Source of the DNA: Antitrichia curtipendula
Lineage: Eukaryota > Streptophyta > Bryopsida > Hypnales > Leucodontaceae
Assembly: GCA_951230915.1 (NCBI GenBank)
Contig: OX579640.1
Location: 21,968,981-22,032,980 of the forward strand
Direction of reading: 5' to 3'
Length of the DNA stretch: 64,000 nt
Shown here: piece after piece, positions 12,320 through 23,430 of the stretch
How the letters are laid out: every line of letters starts with the position of its first letter
Position numbering within the stretch: position 1 is the stretch's first letter
Notes under the pieces: generated by a model
Told to the model about the DNA's origin: nothing
Database searches by the model: none
Seen by the model: only the letters and a program-made list of their open reading frames with translations
Program-made: the position numbers and the translations under genes

Positions 12320-13654
12320 TCTATACCTTAGTTAAAATAGTTTGTTTGTTTTGTTTTGTTTGATATGTTGAGATCTAACAAATCATGAGGCATCCATCAG
12401 CATTTTTGGTATTGCTCAAAAGCTCTTGGCAAAGAGGGGTGCACGGACTTGGTTTTGTGGCATTTGGACAAACGGTGCAAAAGTCATTGAATTTCAAAGC
12501 TTTTTATGAATCCAAAATCGATTTAAATTCTCTTTTATTTTGAAAAAATCACAACTTTTACATCACACTAGTGAGCCCTGTGCCATTGCCACAATATTAT
12601 TAAAATAAAAAAATTAGAATTTTAGAATTTTAGAATTTATAAAAAACTTTGAAATTCAAGAATTTTTATGTGATAGGTCCAATGGTTCGCAACAATGCAT
12701 GTGCCCCCCACCCCCACCCTTCATAGAGAGCTTTTGTTTCTAATGTGCCATGTGCCATTGCAACAACCAAAATAAAAGTAAAAATAATTTTTGAATTTTT
12801 GAATTCATTGAAGCTTTGAAATTCTATAACTTGGTACAAATAAAAAAATGTATTCACAAAGGAGTGCAAGGGCTTTGTTTTGTGGTGTTTGGACATGCCA
12901 TGTGAAAGTTATGTTTTTTTCCAATGTAAAAATTAAATTAAATTAAGTTCTCTAATTAAAAAATCCATAACTTTGACACCGTAGGTCCAAACACCACAAA
13001 ATTGGCATGAATAAAAATTTGTATACAAAACAAAGTGCAAGAACTTTATTTTGGGGCTTTGGGGGCATGTGAAAGTTATGACTTTTCCAAAATAAAAGAT
13101 AATTTAAACCAATTTTTTATTCATAAAAAACTTTGAAATTCAATAACTTTCACACCGTTTGTCCAAGCGCTACGAAACAAAGTCTATGCACCCTTCCTTG
13201 CCAAGAGCTTTTGAGTGGTATCAATAACTCTGACAAAAGCCTCAAGGTTTGTTAGAGCTCAACGTATTAAACAAAACAAACAATCTATCTTAAGGTATAG
13301 ATGTCCAAATGCCACAAAACAAAGTCTTTGCATTTTTTTGTGCATACAACTTTCTATTTGTACCAATTTTGTGGTGTTTGGACCTATGGTGTGAAAGATA
13401 TGAATTCTTTTAATTAAAAAATTATATTATATTGTATTTTATTTGGAAAAAAACATAACTTTTCTATTGCATGTCCAAACGCCATAAAACAAAGCCCTTG
13501 CACTCCTTTGTGCATAAAGCCTTTTATTTGTAATAAGAACACAACCTCTCACACTATGGTGTAAAAGTTATTGAATTTCAAAGTTTGAATGAATTAAAAT
13601 TTCATAAAATTATTATTAATTTTTTGGTTGTGGCAACGGTACATGGCACACTAG
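12320..13654 (+). mobile_element. Helitron with a nested Helitron inside
   Basis: The outer element starts A^TCTATACCTTAG and ends GGCACACTAG^T, the canonical A^TC...CTRR^T arrangement. The paralogous arm near 47,795-47,815 lacks the whole block. It contains at least one inverted family member (see 12,568-13,301). No Rep/helicase ORF is present, so it is non-autonomous. Confidence 0.75.
12568..13301 (-). mobile_element. Nested minus-strand Helitron
   Basis: On the minus strand it starts TCTATACCTTAAGATAGATT after a flanking A and ends CTCACTAG before T. Removing it rejoins ...TTTTACATCA with TGTCCAAATGCC, restoring a junction seen in other family members (CACATCGCGTGTCCAAAC). A further 3'-end-like motif near 12,741 suggests another nested or rearranged copy. 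Confidence 0.7.
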
Positions 13655-16600
13655 TATTATTTAATTTTTTCAATGCAAGGCTTATCCTTCTCTAGCCAAA
13701 CCTGAAAGCCAAACGCGTGAAACGTCAAATTTTTTAACTTAGGTGGTACTCCATCACTTTAGTCAATCGTATCAATCTGGTCATTTGAATCAAATCAAAT
13801 TGTTAGACCTTTCAAGCCTTGTTGAATTGGTCAAACTTAAGATGTATATTGGCAATGCCGAGAACCACTTGGAAAGACAATAAGCCATGTTTCCAAAAGT
13901 TAAGTTTAAATGAGAAAATGAGGTTAAAAAGATTAGAATCCAAAGGCATCGTAAAGACAATTTCACATCTTCAGTAAATGAAATCAAGAGATTAACCTTA
14001 GTGCCTAAGTGATCACCATTTAGTCATTCAATTTTGGAAAACAAGGTTATGAATTTTTATATAATATAATCCCCAAAAAAGGGCAAATCAAAAAATCAAA
14101 TTTGCATAAGATCCAAAAGAAACATGATCTTTTATGAGAAAGTTTGTGTAAAATTCAAAATGAACAAGAAAAGAATGGATTTAAAGTATAAATTCAAGAT
14201 TCCTACACTCATTGTACACACATAAAGGTAAAACAACCAATAGATAGTAGAAAAATTTCCATAGTGGGCACCCACATAATGGCCCACAAGTATTACAAAT
14301 CTACAACTACCCAATTTTTTCAACAAATTGATAACAATAATACTTGTTCATGGAGAAAATAGGATTTCTTCAATATTAGTTTGGCCCAAGTTGGGCATTG
14401 AATGTACAATTTATGATGTTAGCCGCAAGAGATCAATGTCAATTCTTTAAAAAACTGTGTGAGTTAAAAGATAGGGCTCATTTAATTAAAAGGGGGAATT
14501 TTATAAATAATATGCAAGGCTCCTATAGGGTCCATGAAATGCTACATATCTTAATATATAAAAATTAGGATATGTAAAAATATCTTATACTAGAAATTTT
14601 GATTAATAAGTTAGCATTGACAAATAGGGGCCATGAAATTTTTTCATAGTATGGTGAGTATTGATGTAGACAAATAGACTCATTAGGATGATAAAATAGC
14701 CATAGTCAAGAAATTCTACGATGAAAAGTAGTTGATTGAAATTGTGCTACATGTAGAACTAGTAGTGTATTAATATATCAAAAAAATTAAGTGTAAATGT
14801 AAGACATTGACCACATGTGGCACAAACTGTCACATTGCACAAATAGGGAGGTTTACTTTAGTGGGTTCAACAAATTGAAAACTATACAACACAAAGATAG
14901 AGTTCATAGTTCACTTAACTTCAATCTTTGAAACCATATGTGTTAAATACTTATCTTGAATGGATGTTCATGATTGGGTAGTTGGAGTGAAGATTTTGAA
15001 GTGTCCAATGGTAAACTTGTTATTAAAAACCGCGAATTCATCTACGGCACTTGAATTGAATTGATGGTTGTTGGTTTTATGGTAGAATATACTCATACGT
15101 GTATGTAATAGAGGTAGGAAGGAAAAATTTGTGAAGAAGGGGAGGGTAAGAAAAAATTGGACACTTAAAATTCTATACGTAACGTAACCTACTTAAAAAA
15201 CCACGTGAATGAATTCATAAAACAAATAGGATTTTCAAAATACAGCCATTGTATTTTTTAATATAATAATGATCATTTTAAATACAATAATTAAAGTAAA
15301 TAGCCCTACATCAATTACCCTCTTAGCTCAAGTGTATGCCTTAATCCTTAAAGGACCGTGACTATGTTTTCACTAAAAATGCTCCAAATTGCTATTTCTA
15401 GTACAAGCACCAAATTTGAGAATTTTTTTTTAACGTATGTAACCATAGGATCTAGTAATACACTAGTTTGAAAAGATGTGAAAAATATCTCAGAAATTTC
15501 CACCATGTAGATTGTAAGATATTAGCATTGGAAGTGACAAAAACCCTTTTTTTTGGCCCTACAAAAAACTAGGCAGCTACACTTCACAAGATCACATTTG
15601 TATAAAAAAATGTCCAAAATGGTGGTGCTTCTTTGGATTCATTCTCAAGGCAAGTTGGCTACATGCTTGAAAAACTTTAGAGCATTTGGAATTGTACAAC
15701 ATATAGGAAAAAAATAGTAAGAAGAAAAAAGTAGAGAATGATTCAAAATACAAAATTGTTAAAAACTTTGTTATAAAATTGAAAAATGCCAATCCCAATG
15801 GTTGCAATGTTGTAATAAACAATCTACATCCTATAATTATATATATATTTTTAAATAAAAATAATTAGGTAAATAAAATATTTCAAAGTGTTTTTTAGAG
15901 TAGAAAACCCATAACTACCCGCAAACTAAAACTCCTCATAACTTTTGATTCATTGATAAAAATTCAAATGATCTGCATGGATTGCCCATCTGGGAAAAAA
16001 ATGTCATATTAGGCCACAACTTTTGACTCATATTTCCAAATGTTATAAAATTTAGTGCATAAAAAATGTATTCCTTGTCCCAATCATCAATTAAAATTTC
16101 ATCTCATAAAATATGCAAAACTCTAGTCGTACATACATGCCCATAATTTCAATGTTGCCCCAAAATGCATGTTGGTCCTTTACGGGTTAAATTACAAGGA
16201 GTGGTCTCTCCAAGGATGTAAGTTTGAAGTCATCAAGTCTAAAATCATATAACATTAGATATGCAAATTAAAAGAAGGCCATAAATCCACAAAGGATATC
16301 ATTTTTTCTTAACAATGGTATGCCTAGGCGATGTAATAGAAATTAAATAGTTGCCTATGGCCTTGTATAGTGTCTACTATCTAGAATATAATTTTCATCC
16401 TTTGGCACTTTCATAATTTCTTGAAAATTTAGGGTTGCACCTAAGTTTTTTCAAGATCCCCCTTACAGCTTTGTAAATCTAGTACTACATGTAAAAAACC
16501 AAAGATCATTTTTTTGGTCCTTTGTAACAACCTCCTAGATTACTAACTATGTCTACTATAGGTTGTTCAACCTTATGCAAGCATAGAATCATAATTTGGA

Positions 16601-19600
16601 CTTATCTGAGTCTCAAAATGTATAATTGTGTTTTGAAGCAAACACTAGAAGTAATCTATGTTTTTTTTGACATGCCTAGTATTTTTATAACGGATTCTTT
16701 TGGACATCTATTTTGACATTTAGCTGTTTTTATGTCAACAATAACATCCAATGAACATCATAAACAACATAAAAACAGTTAGATGTCAAAATAGATGTCC
16801 AAAAAAATCCGTCATAAAAATACTAGGCATGTCAAAAAAAACATGGGTTTCTTCTAGTGAAAGGTGCTTGCCTTGTGTATGTATATTGTAATGAGAATGC
16901 AATTGACCAATAATAAAAACAAAAAATAGTCATAGGAAAGAAATTGGTTGGTCAAATTCCAAAGAAAGATTTATATTTAAACCCCCACTCCCCCGCTTGT
17001 AATGCTATTGATTTGCATTGGAAAAGGTGACAGAGCACAAAAGCATGGTTTTTTAGCCAAATATGGCATTCCCAACATGGTGTTGAATACAATGTGGCAA
17101 ACCATCAATGGTTCGTGATACAAGAATATTTATAGAAAATTGTATTTTAAATGTATTCAAATATTTTAATAAGAATAATTTAAAATATTCTCATAATATT
17201 CAAGGACATGACAACAAGGTGCTATGCATAAAAATAGTTTTTCTTAATGTGAAGTGAGGGCTTAAAGGTTTGTGACATTTTGGATGATAAGTTAGAAAAC
17301 AAATTATGTAAGTAGTAAAGTCTTTTCAAACCCTTGCAAATCTAATGATTGATTCTAAAATTGACTTATAGCTTAGAATTTTAGTAGAAACTCCATCCAT
17401 TCGTTCTCATTACAATGGATAAAGTTTTGGAGTCAAGTAACAAAGTCTAATGCAAAGATCTTAAAAAGTTGATGAAACTTGGTTTTGATTCAATTAAAAA
17501 AACTTAGAAAATATCACCAATAGGTTCCATTATAATAGACAATAGTTTAAGAACTTAGAGAATATCACCAATAGTTTAAGAACTCTTGATAGGAAGGTCC
17601 AATAAGTTTTTGTACCATTACCTAAATTTCAAAGGAATCTCTAAGACTTTGGATTCACAGTTAAAATTAGGCTACCAAATTCAGCACATTTGAACCATTT
17701 ATGCCTAGTCTAGCTTCTTGCTAGAAGCATTCAAAGATTGTAAGTGAGATATTTGTAATAATTAATACTAATATTTTATAAATACCACAAACCTACAATA
17801 ACTACATACAACCTTACATGCATTTCTTGTCTAGAAGGTAATTGGACAAAGGACTCAACCCCCAAATAAATTGTTAGCCATTTAATCTCTAAAGCCCCAT
17901 TGTCCCCTCAAGGGACAAATTAGATTTTGGGTAGGTTCCTATGGTCTCAACATTTGTCATTTAAAAAAAATAAAATTTGTGAAGATAGAAAAACAGATTA
18001 GCTTTCTAAAAATATAATTTTTAATTTTAATCAGAGCTTGGGAGCAAAAGTTTTGGCAGAAAAAAAACTTTCTAAATTCGACAGACAAAAAAATCCTTCA
18101 AAAAGAAGTAAAGTAAAAGAATTAATTAATTTTTTTTGTAAATATTATATTTTTATTCACATGAAAAGCTTTGAATTATTCCATTTTGATTTGTTATGTA
18201 AAAGTTTTAGACAATCTTGTTTTTTGGGCAATTAAGGCATCTTCTTGAAAAAATGACTTGTAGGATTCATTTTTGACTTCAAATTTCACATTTTCAAAAA
18301 AAAAAGTTTCACAAGGTTAAAATAGTTACTAGAACAATCTCACATTGAGATTAGTGTATTTCAATTCTATCTTAGAGCTATTAATAATTTAGATTTTTCT
18401 TCAACCTTGAACCTACTTCTATTTAACAAATAAATTTCAAGTGAAAACTAAGTGTGTTTTCTTTGAATATTTTTTTCTAGACTCTCAACTCAAATTTTTA
18501 TCATTTAAAATTAGAAACTCAAAATCAAATAATCAATAGAGCAAAAAATATAAGTTATGAAGGTTTAAAGCCAAAAAAAATATTTGACCAAAAAGGTGCA
18601 AAATAACTTGTTTCTTTAACTTTAAATGCAAATATCTTGCAATCTACACAGCCGAAGTTTGTGAAATTTCTTCCACACCTTCCAATACTAGTCTAAAACA
18701 AGATCCTATAATTAGATATGCAAAGAAAAGCAGCCTTGGGACTTTAAGGAATAAAAACAAAATTCATGTAAATGCCATGTTGTACTTATTTTATCCTACA
18801 TGTGGTGGAAAATGCTCACATGTAGTAAAATCATTAGCATGTTTCATATACAAAGATTAATATATATATTTCAAGCAAAAGATTGAGAATCCAATGTCAA
18901 TTTGATACAACACCCTTGGCACTAAATGATCAATACACATGAAAAGAGATTCCAATCTCATGTTTTTCTATGATATTGAGGGACACTTTTTGAAAATCAT
19001 TGCAACAAAGTTGAGAATTAGTAGGCTCACATTAGCATTAGTTAAAAAGAGCATCTAAAGAATCCTCCCCGCCTATGGTCCACTATAGGTAGCTACATAT
19101 TTTTGCTTTGATCGCGTTCTATTTTTTGTTATTTTTTTCAAAATTTATTTGATTGAAAGACTTGAAAAATATTCCTTGTTGTGCCATGAGTTTGCTATTT
19201 GAATTTTGAATTTGAGAAGCCTACATCAATGCAATGACCAAAATTCTGGTCTTTGATGGGTTATCCTAAGTATGTAATATCATTATGACTAGTGATTTAT
19301 ACAATTGCACTTTTTAATTTATACAACCGTTAAGTTTTTTAAAATCCGGTTGATTGCAATAAACACTTGAAGTAGTTTGCTTCACTTGTTTGATCAAGGC
19401 AATTGAAATTTTATGTTGTAGTTTTTCTTTACTAATTTATAAGGACTCAAGATTTACAAATTTTCCATTGAATGATTTACAAGTGTCCTATTCATAACTA
19501 TTGTAAATCTTTGATAATGTTTTCAAAAATTTCATACTATTTAGGAATAGCCTCCAACCACTGAGTTTTAAATTGCCAATTTGAGGGTATTTTTTTCAAT

Positions 19601-19860
19601 TTGAAGCATGAAGAAACCAATTTGAATTTTTGAAGATCAAGGAGGTTGAGACCTAAAACTCTCTATTAGAATGACATAAACCACATAAGAGATTTTTGAC
19701 AAATACAAAAATCATTGCCTTGTACATCAATATGTGTGCTCACATTGCTCTTTTGTTGTATGAATGAAATAGGTACTACATAAATTCATATCCTAAAGAT
19801 GTAATTTGTTGGTTAGAAGACCCTGTGAAATGGGCTTCATATGTCCAAATACATATATCA
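13655..19860. other. Gene-free AT-rich stretch between genes A and B
   Basis: Apart from the CACTA-type MITE at 16,643-16,859, no gene, RNA or coherent ORF was recognised. Short frames (for example 15,592-15,822 and 18,038-18,235) are AT-driven and are not conserved in the paralogous arm. Confidence 0.55.
16643..16859. mobile_element. 217-bp CACTA-type MITE (near-perfect hairpin)
   Basis: The element begins CACTAGAAG and ends CTTCTAGTG, with about 100-bp inverted arms that share TTTTTTTTGACATGCCTAG, GGACATCTATTTTGACAT and CTGTTTTTATGT and leave only a small loop. It is flanked by AAA on both sides (16,640-16,642 and 16,860-16,862), the 3-bp duplication expected of CACTA elements. The paralogous site at 45,402-45,404 has a single AAA (TTT on the plus strand) and no insertion. 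Confidence 0.9.
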
Positions 19861-20045
19861 ATTGTGATTTCTAGTCAACAAGGTCGGAATTCCCACATTG
19901 AAGATTTCATAACATTGTAAATGAAGCACATTAGGTTCACTAGAGCTCCTTCACCCCCTTTATCCGTATAAAATATTGGAACAATGATTATTATAATTCT
20001 TTCCATGATACTAAGGAGGGTCATCTTCAAAAGTTTTGGTGGTAG

Positions 20046-20983
20046 TAGTGTGATTTGTGCCGTTGTGCAACCCAAATAAAATTTAAAATACTTTAAAAAA
20101 AATTTTAATTCATGAAAACTTTGAAATTCAATCACTTTCACACCGTAGTGTGAAAAGTTGTGTTCTTGGCCCAAATAGAAACTAAGCTTTGTGTATGAAG
20201 GAATGCAAGGGCTTTATTGTGTAGCGTTTGGACATGCAAAGTGAAATTTACTAGTGATTTTTCTAAAATAAAAATGAAATTAATTCAACTTTTTAATTAA
20301 AAATAATCCATAACTTTAACCCCAAAGGTCCAAAGGCCACAAAAATTGATAGGAATAGAAAGCTTTATGCACAAAGATGGGCAATTTCGTTAAAATGGCG
20401 AAATTCCAAAACTTTGGCAGTTTTCACAGTTCAGAGCGGCCGCTCTGAAATGTTCAACTGTCCTAGATTTCTGAAATCTAAACCACTTATAGATGTCTGA
20501 AATCTACAATAGTCATAGATGTTGCTTTCAAAGTTCAGACCGCGCGATTTGAAATGTACAGTAGTGCTAGATTTCGGAAATCTATATAAGACAAAGATTT
20601 ATGTAATCTATATCCCTCGTAGATGTCACTTTCGCAGTTCAAAGTGGCCGCTCTGAAAATGGCATACGGAATATGCCATTTTAACGAAATTGCCCATAAA
20701 GGACTGCAAGGGCTTTGCCTTGTGGCGTTTGAATGTGCGACATGAAAGCTATGATTTTTTGCAAAACAAAAGATAATTTCAATTAATGACCAAATTCATA
20801 AAAACTTTGAAATTCAATAACTTTCACACCATTTGTCCAAATCCCACAAAACAAAGTCCGTGCACCACTCCTTGCAAAGAACTTTCAAGCAATACCAAGA
20901 ACGCCGCCGGACACCTCATGATTTGTTAGATCTTAACGTATTAAACAAAACAAAACAAAACAAACAACCTACTTTGACTAAGA
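20046..20983 (-). mobile_element. Helitron upstream of gene B, shared with gene C
   Basis: This family member has its 5' end at about 20,983 (TCTTAGTCAAAGTAGGTTG on the minus strand) and its 3' end near 20,046. The homologous element beside gene C is 40,481-41,086. Copies A and D lack it: their sequence runs directly from the CTTAGTG/TTTAGTG site into the following block. It is interrupted here by the MITE at 20,378-20,696. Confidence 0.65.
20378..20696. mobile_element. TGGGCAAT-family MITE, copy 1 (319 bp)
   Basis: The ends are TGGGCAATTTCGTTAAAATG and its inverted repeat. The interior has repeated AGATTTC.GAAATCTA and TAGATGTC units and two GC-rich patches (GAGCGGCCGCTCTGAAA). The matching Helitron beside gene C is uninterrupted near 40,757, giving an empty site (ACAAAGGAGTGC). 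The flanks here, AAAGA and AAAGGA, suggest an imperfect target duplication. Confidence 0.8.
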
Positions 20984-20999
20984 AAACGGGGTGGGCCCC

Positions 21000-21100
21000 A
21001 GGTAGGCTATGAAGGACATGCTCTTGGGGAACCAGAGCCTCACATTTCAAAAGTATTCCATTTGAGATGCTTCCAGACAACGGCGCAGGTCACGCGTTCC
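21000..21100 (+). promoter_or_regulatory. Conserved upstream block of gene B
   Basis: ACATGCTCTTG, GAGCCTC.CATTTCAAAAG and ATTCCATTTGAGATGCTTCC are conserved in B, C (40,364-40,460, inverted) and the diverged copy D (54,795-54,856). The block lies about 60-150 bases upstream of the TATA box. Its conservation in D, where introns have diverged, suggests function. It is missing from copy A. Confidence 0.5.
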
Positions 21101-21146
21101 CTTCGATGTATGAGAAGCAAGTAGCTTTCATCCGCCTGAGGAGCAG

Positions 21147-21277
21147 TATATAAACAGTCTGCGCACTCCGCCCAGAGTGTAACTCTCGCTCTCCTGCTCC
21201 TGCCGCACCATCGCCGCCTTGCCTCGAAGGTCTTCCCGCCTTGCTGCGTCCTCATTCTGCGATTTGTGCTCTCCGAA
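21147..21277 (+). promoter_or_regulatory. TATA box and 5'UTR exon of gene B
   Basis: TATATAAA lies at 21,147-21,154. The probable 5'UTR exon ends at 21,277 (CCGAA|GTACGTGC). The acceptor GTTGTGCAG ends at 21,614, 43 bases before the ATG. D preserves the TATA box, the donor and an acceptor (TTGTCCACAG). Confidence 0.65.
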
Positions 21278-21657
21278 GTACGTGCACAGACACGGTAGAG
21301 TTGCGTTCTGTGTGATGCATTCGATCGCCGCTGTGTGTTGCATGCTGGATTGCTCGTTTCGATCACTTCCCGTTCTTGCCAATGCAATTGCAACTGGCCG
21401 GCTGGCCTGTTCTAATTAAGCTCCTGGTGCTTTCGAGAAGTTGGAACTCGTCACCCTCTCATACCTCCAACTTCTTAGACCCCAGGCCTTCGTTCCGTTG
21501 TGCATGTCTGTTTCGTTTCGCTTGCATGTGTAACTGATACAAAAGAATTTCCCCATCAGGAATCAATCAGGAGACTAACGTACTGACTGCGTTGTGTGTG
21601 TACGTGTTGTGCAGAGTTTTTCAATTAATCTGAGAGAGCGAGACACAAGGGTACCCG

Positions 21658-22510
21658 ATGGCGACGGCAAGGTTGTGCTCCATGTTCTTCCGTGTCTTGC
21701 AAGTTGCAAGCAGTCCGTTACTCCGTTTCTTGTTTGGGTTTCGCAGTTACTGATATCACTATACTTATTCCATGATTCTGAACTACTTACGGTGATTGCA
21801 TCTGGAGACGGTATCAAGAGCTAGCTCTGGTTTATGATCTTCTCCTGTATTGAAAGATTTGATTGTAAGAGCGTGAAGCGGTTGGCTACCCTTTCTCTCA
21901 GTACAACTAGTTTTGTGTACGTCATAGCTGGCTAGAGTCCACTAACTTCTACGAAGAGGCAACAACTGAAGGGCAGTTCTTGCTTTCTGGGCCTCCGCAG
22001 CGTTCGATAGGAACGTGTGTGATTTTATTACGGACTCTTCAATTCATTCACGCTGGTGTTCACATTCACGTGGATGTTGTCAATTCTTGTTGAAATTCTT
22101 CTTGTTGTCAGCATGAGTACGAGTGCATCACGGTTTTAACACGTACTGAGCTGCTGTAACCTCACACAATGATGTGCAGGAAGCTTTCGCTGATGTTTGT
22201 GGTGGCGGTGCTGGTGGCAAGCATCTGCTTCGCCGACGTTGCTCAAGGATTCGTGCTGGGCCGAACCCTGAGAGAGACCAAACTGCAGGAGGAGGCCGGG
22301 ACAGGGCAATTCACGTGGACCAAGCTGCCGGCGAGAACCTTCCTCAACGTGGAGTGCCGACTTCAAAGCTCGACCATTGGACCGGACTCCTGGTGGCTGA
22401 AGGCTACCGTCGCGGTTCCCGATGGCAAGTCGGGTTATGTCGCAGATTTCGACATGGAGTGTGTCAACGATACTCCCGGGGGTCACTGCGACCCTGCTCC
22501 TCACTGTTGA
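21658..22510 (+). CDS. Secreted SH3b-like cysteine protein, copy B (2 coding exons)
   Basis: Coding exons 21,658-21,671 and 22,180-22,510 total 345 nt, giving 114 aa plus stop; the intron between them is 508 nt. The protein is identical to copies A and C: 27-residue signal peptide, then a mature domain with C64, C99, C108, C114 and SH3b-like signatures (LPA, V.C, WWLK, P.GK.GYV.D). The start was chosen because ATGGCGACGGC has good plant context and the splice joins in frame, and because D retains this ATG but not the one at 22,169. The gene converges on copy C and diverges from copy A. It may be expressed extracellularly in a specific tissue or stress, but nothing in the sequence proves when. 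Confidence 0.82.
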
Positions 22511-22658
22511 CTAGCCACCGCGGTATTTCATGGTAGTCAACTGTACGTAGAGATCACTTGAATGGGAAGAGCGTGCTCAGGTGACAATCTCGAGAGGGAA
22601 CACCATGTGCAGATCCCAGTTCATGAGTGTTAGTACAGTATATATGTCAATGTGAACT

Positions 22659-22664
22659 AATAAA
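22659..22664 (+). terminator. Poly(A) signal AATAAA of gene B
   Basis: AATAAA lies about 150 bases after the stop codon in the context GAACTAATAAAGGAG, conserved in all four copies. Confidence 0.7.
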
Positions 22665-22997
22665 GGAGACTCCAGCTATCGAGCTAGTGTCCCAGTTTAT
22701 GCAATTCCACCGTGCAGATTAATCGATCATGGCTGTACGTGTATTCTCCAAGAATTCTGTATGAGTGTATGTCAACATTTTTGTCGCAAATTGACCTGAT
22801 AGGAGATCCAAGGATACATTTCGTGACAATCATTCATGCTGCGCTTCCGAAGTTCCGAGAGAGCGATCCGCTGTTAGGATGGAGAATCGTATTAGTTGCA
22901 CCTCAGTCAGCACGAGTAGAGTGCCGAACGTGACGGACTCTCCGGAGGATCAGTTTCCAGTTGCAATACCGGTCCACAAGCTTTCTTCGTCGATCCA

Positions 22998-23430
22998 TCG
23001 ATACCTGAAATTGAATGAAGCTGTTTAATTTGTTTTTTTCCTTATGTTTGTTTGGTACACTAAGATCTAAGAATTCGTGGGTCTTGGCGGGGTTCTTGGT
23101 ACCGTTGGAAAGCTCTGCACAAGGAGGGGTGCAGAGACTTTGTTTCATGCCATTTGGACCTATGGTGCAAAAGGTTTTAAAGTTTAAAGTTTCTATGGGT
23201 TACCTTTTATTTTAGAAAAAATCATACCTTTCACATCGCGTGTCCAAACAAAGCCGTGCACTCTTTCATGCATAAATTTATCTATTTCTATCAAGGATCG
23301 CATACTGTCGCACTAGAAGAAAGCCCTTATACTTTAAATAAAAAATTTGTCCCGTTTATATATTTAGTTTGGTTGTTGCAACGACATAAAGCACACTAGT
23401 AGCACCAGTAGCATATAAGGTACAATAATG
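22998..23430 (+). mobile_element. Helitron abutting the 3' side of gene B
   Basis: It begins A^TCGATACCTG at 22,998 and runs away from the gene. Internal modules match the family, and the 3' region carries GGTTGTTGCAACGACATAAAG followed by CACACTAGTAG near 23,390-23,400. It is the mirror of the element at 6,452-6,883. The first 270 bases are nearly identical to the element beside gene C. Confidence 0.6.

Larger units (their letters stand above)
11860..19860. repeat. Upstream arm of gene B, inverted copy of 42,117-48,265
   Basis: Matching landmarks run through both arms, for example CAAGGCAAGCACCTTTGCTTC (split or whole) near 16.6/45.4 kb, the ATGGTTTGTGATA/TGGTTTGTTACAT area near 17.1/45.1 kb and GAATCCAATGTCAATTTGATA near 18.9/43.1 kb. 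The arms are diverged with many indels. Each contains elements the other lacks, which provides the empty-site evidence cited below. Colinear homology with 52,840-54,780 covers part of this arm (about 17.8-19.9 kb). Confidence 0.75.

Noticed and set aside
12320..13654. Reading this block as a foldback or Mutator-like element with 250-bp inverted ends
   Set aside because: The inverted ends arise because a second family copy is nested in reverse. Both copies individually have TC...CTAG ends and A^T junctions without target duplications, which fits Helitrons better.
22174..22536. 120-codon alternative frame overlapping gene B (also in A and C)
   Set aside because: It overlaps the secreted-protein frame, has low-complexity GGGAGG composition, and is broken in D after 62 codons.
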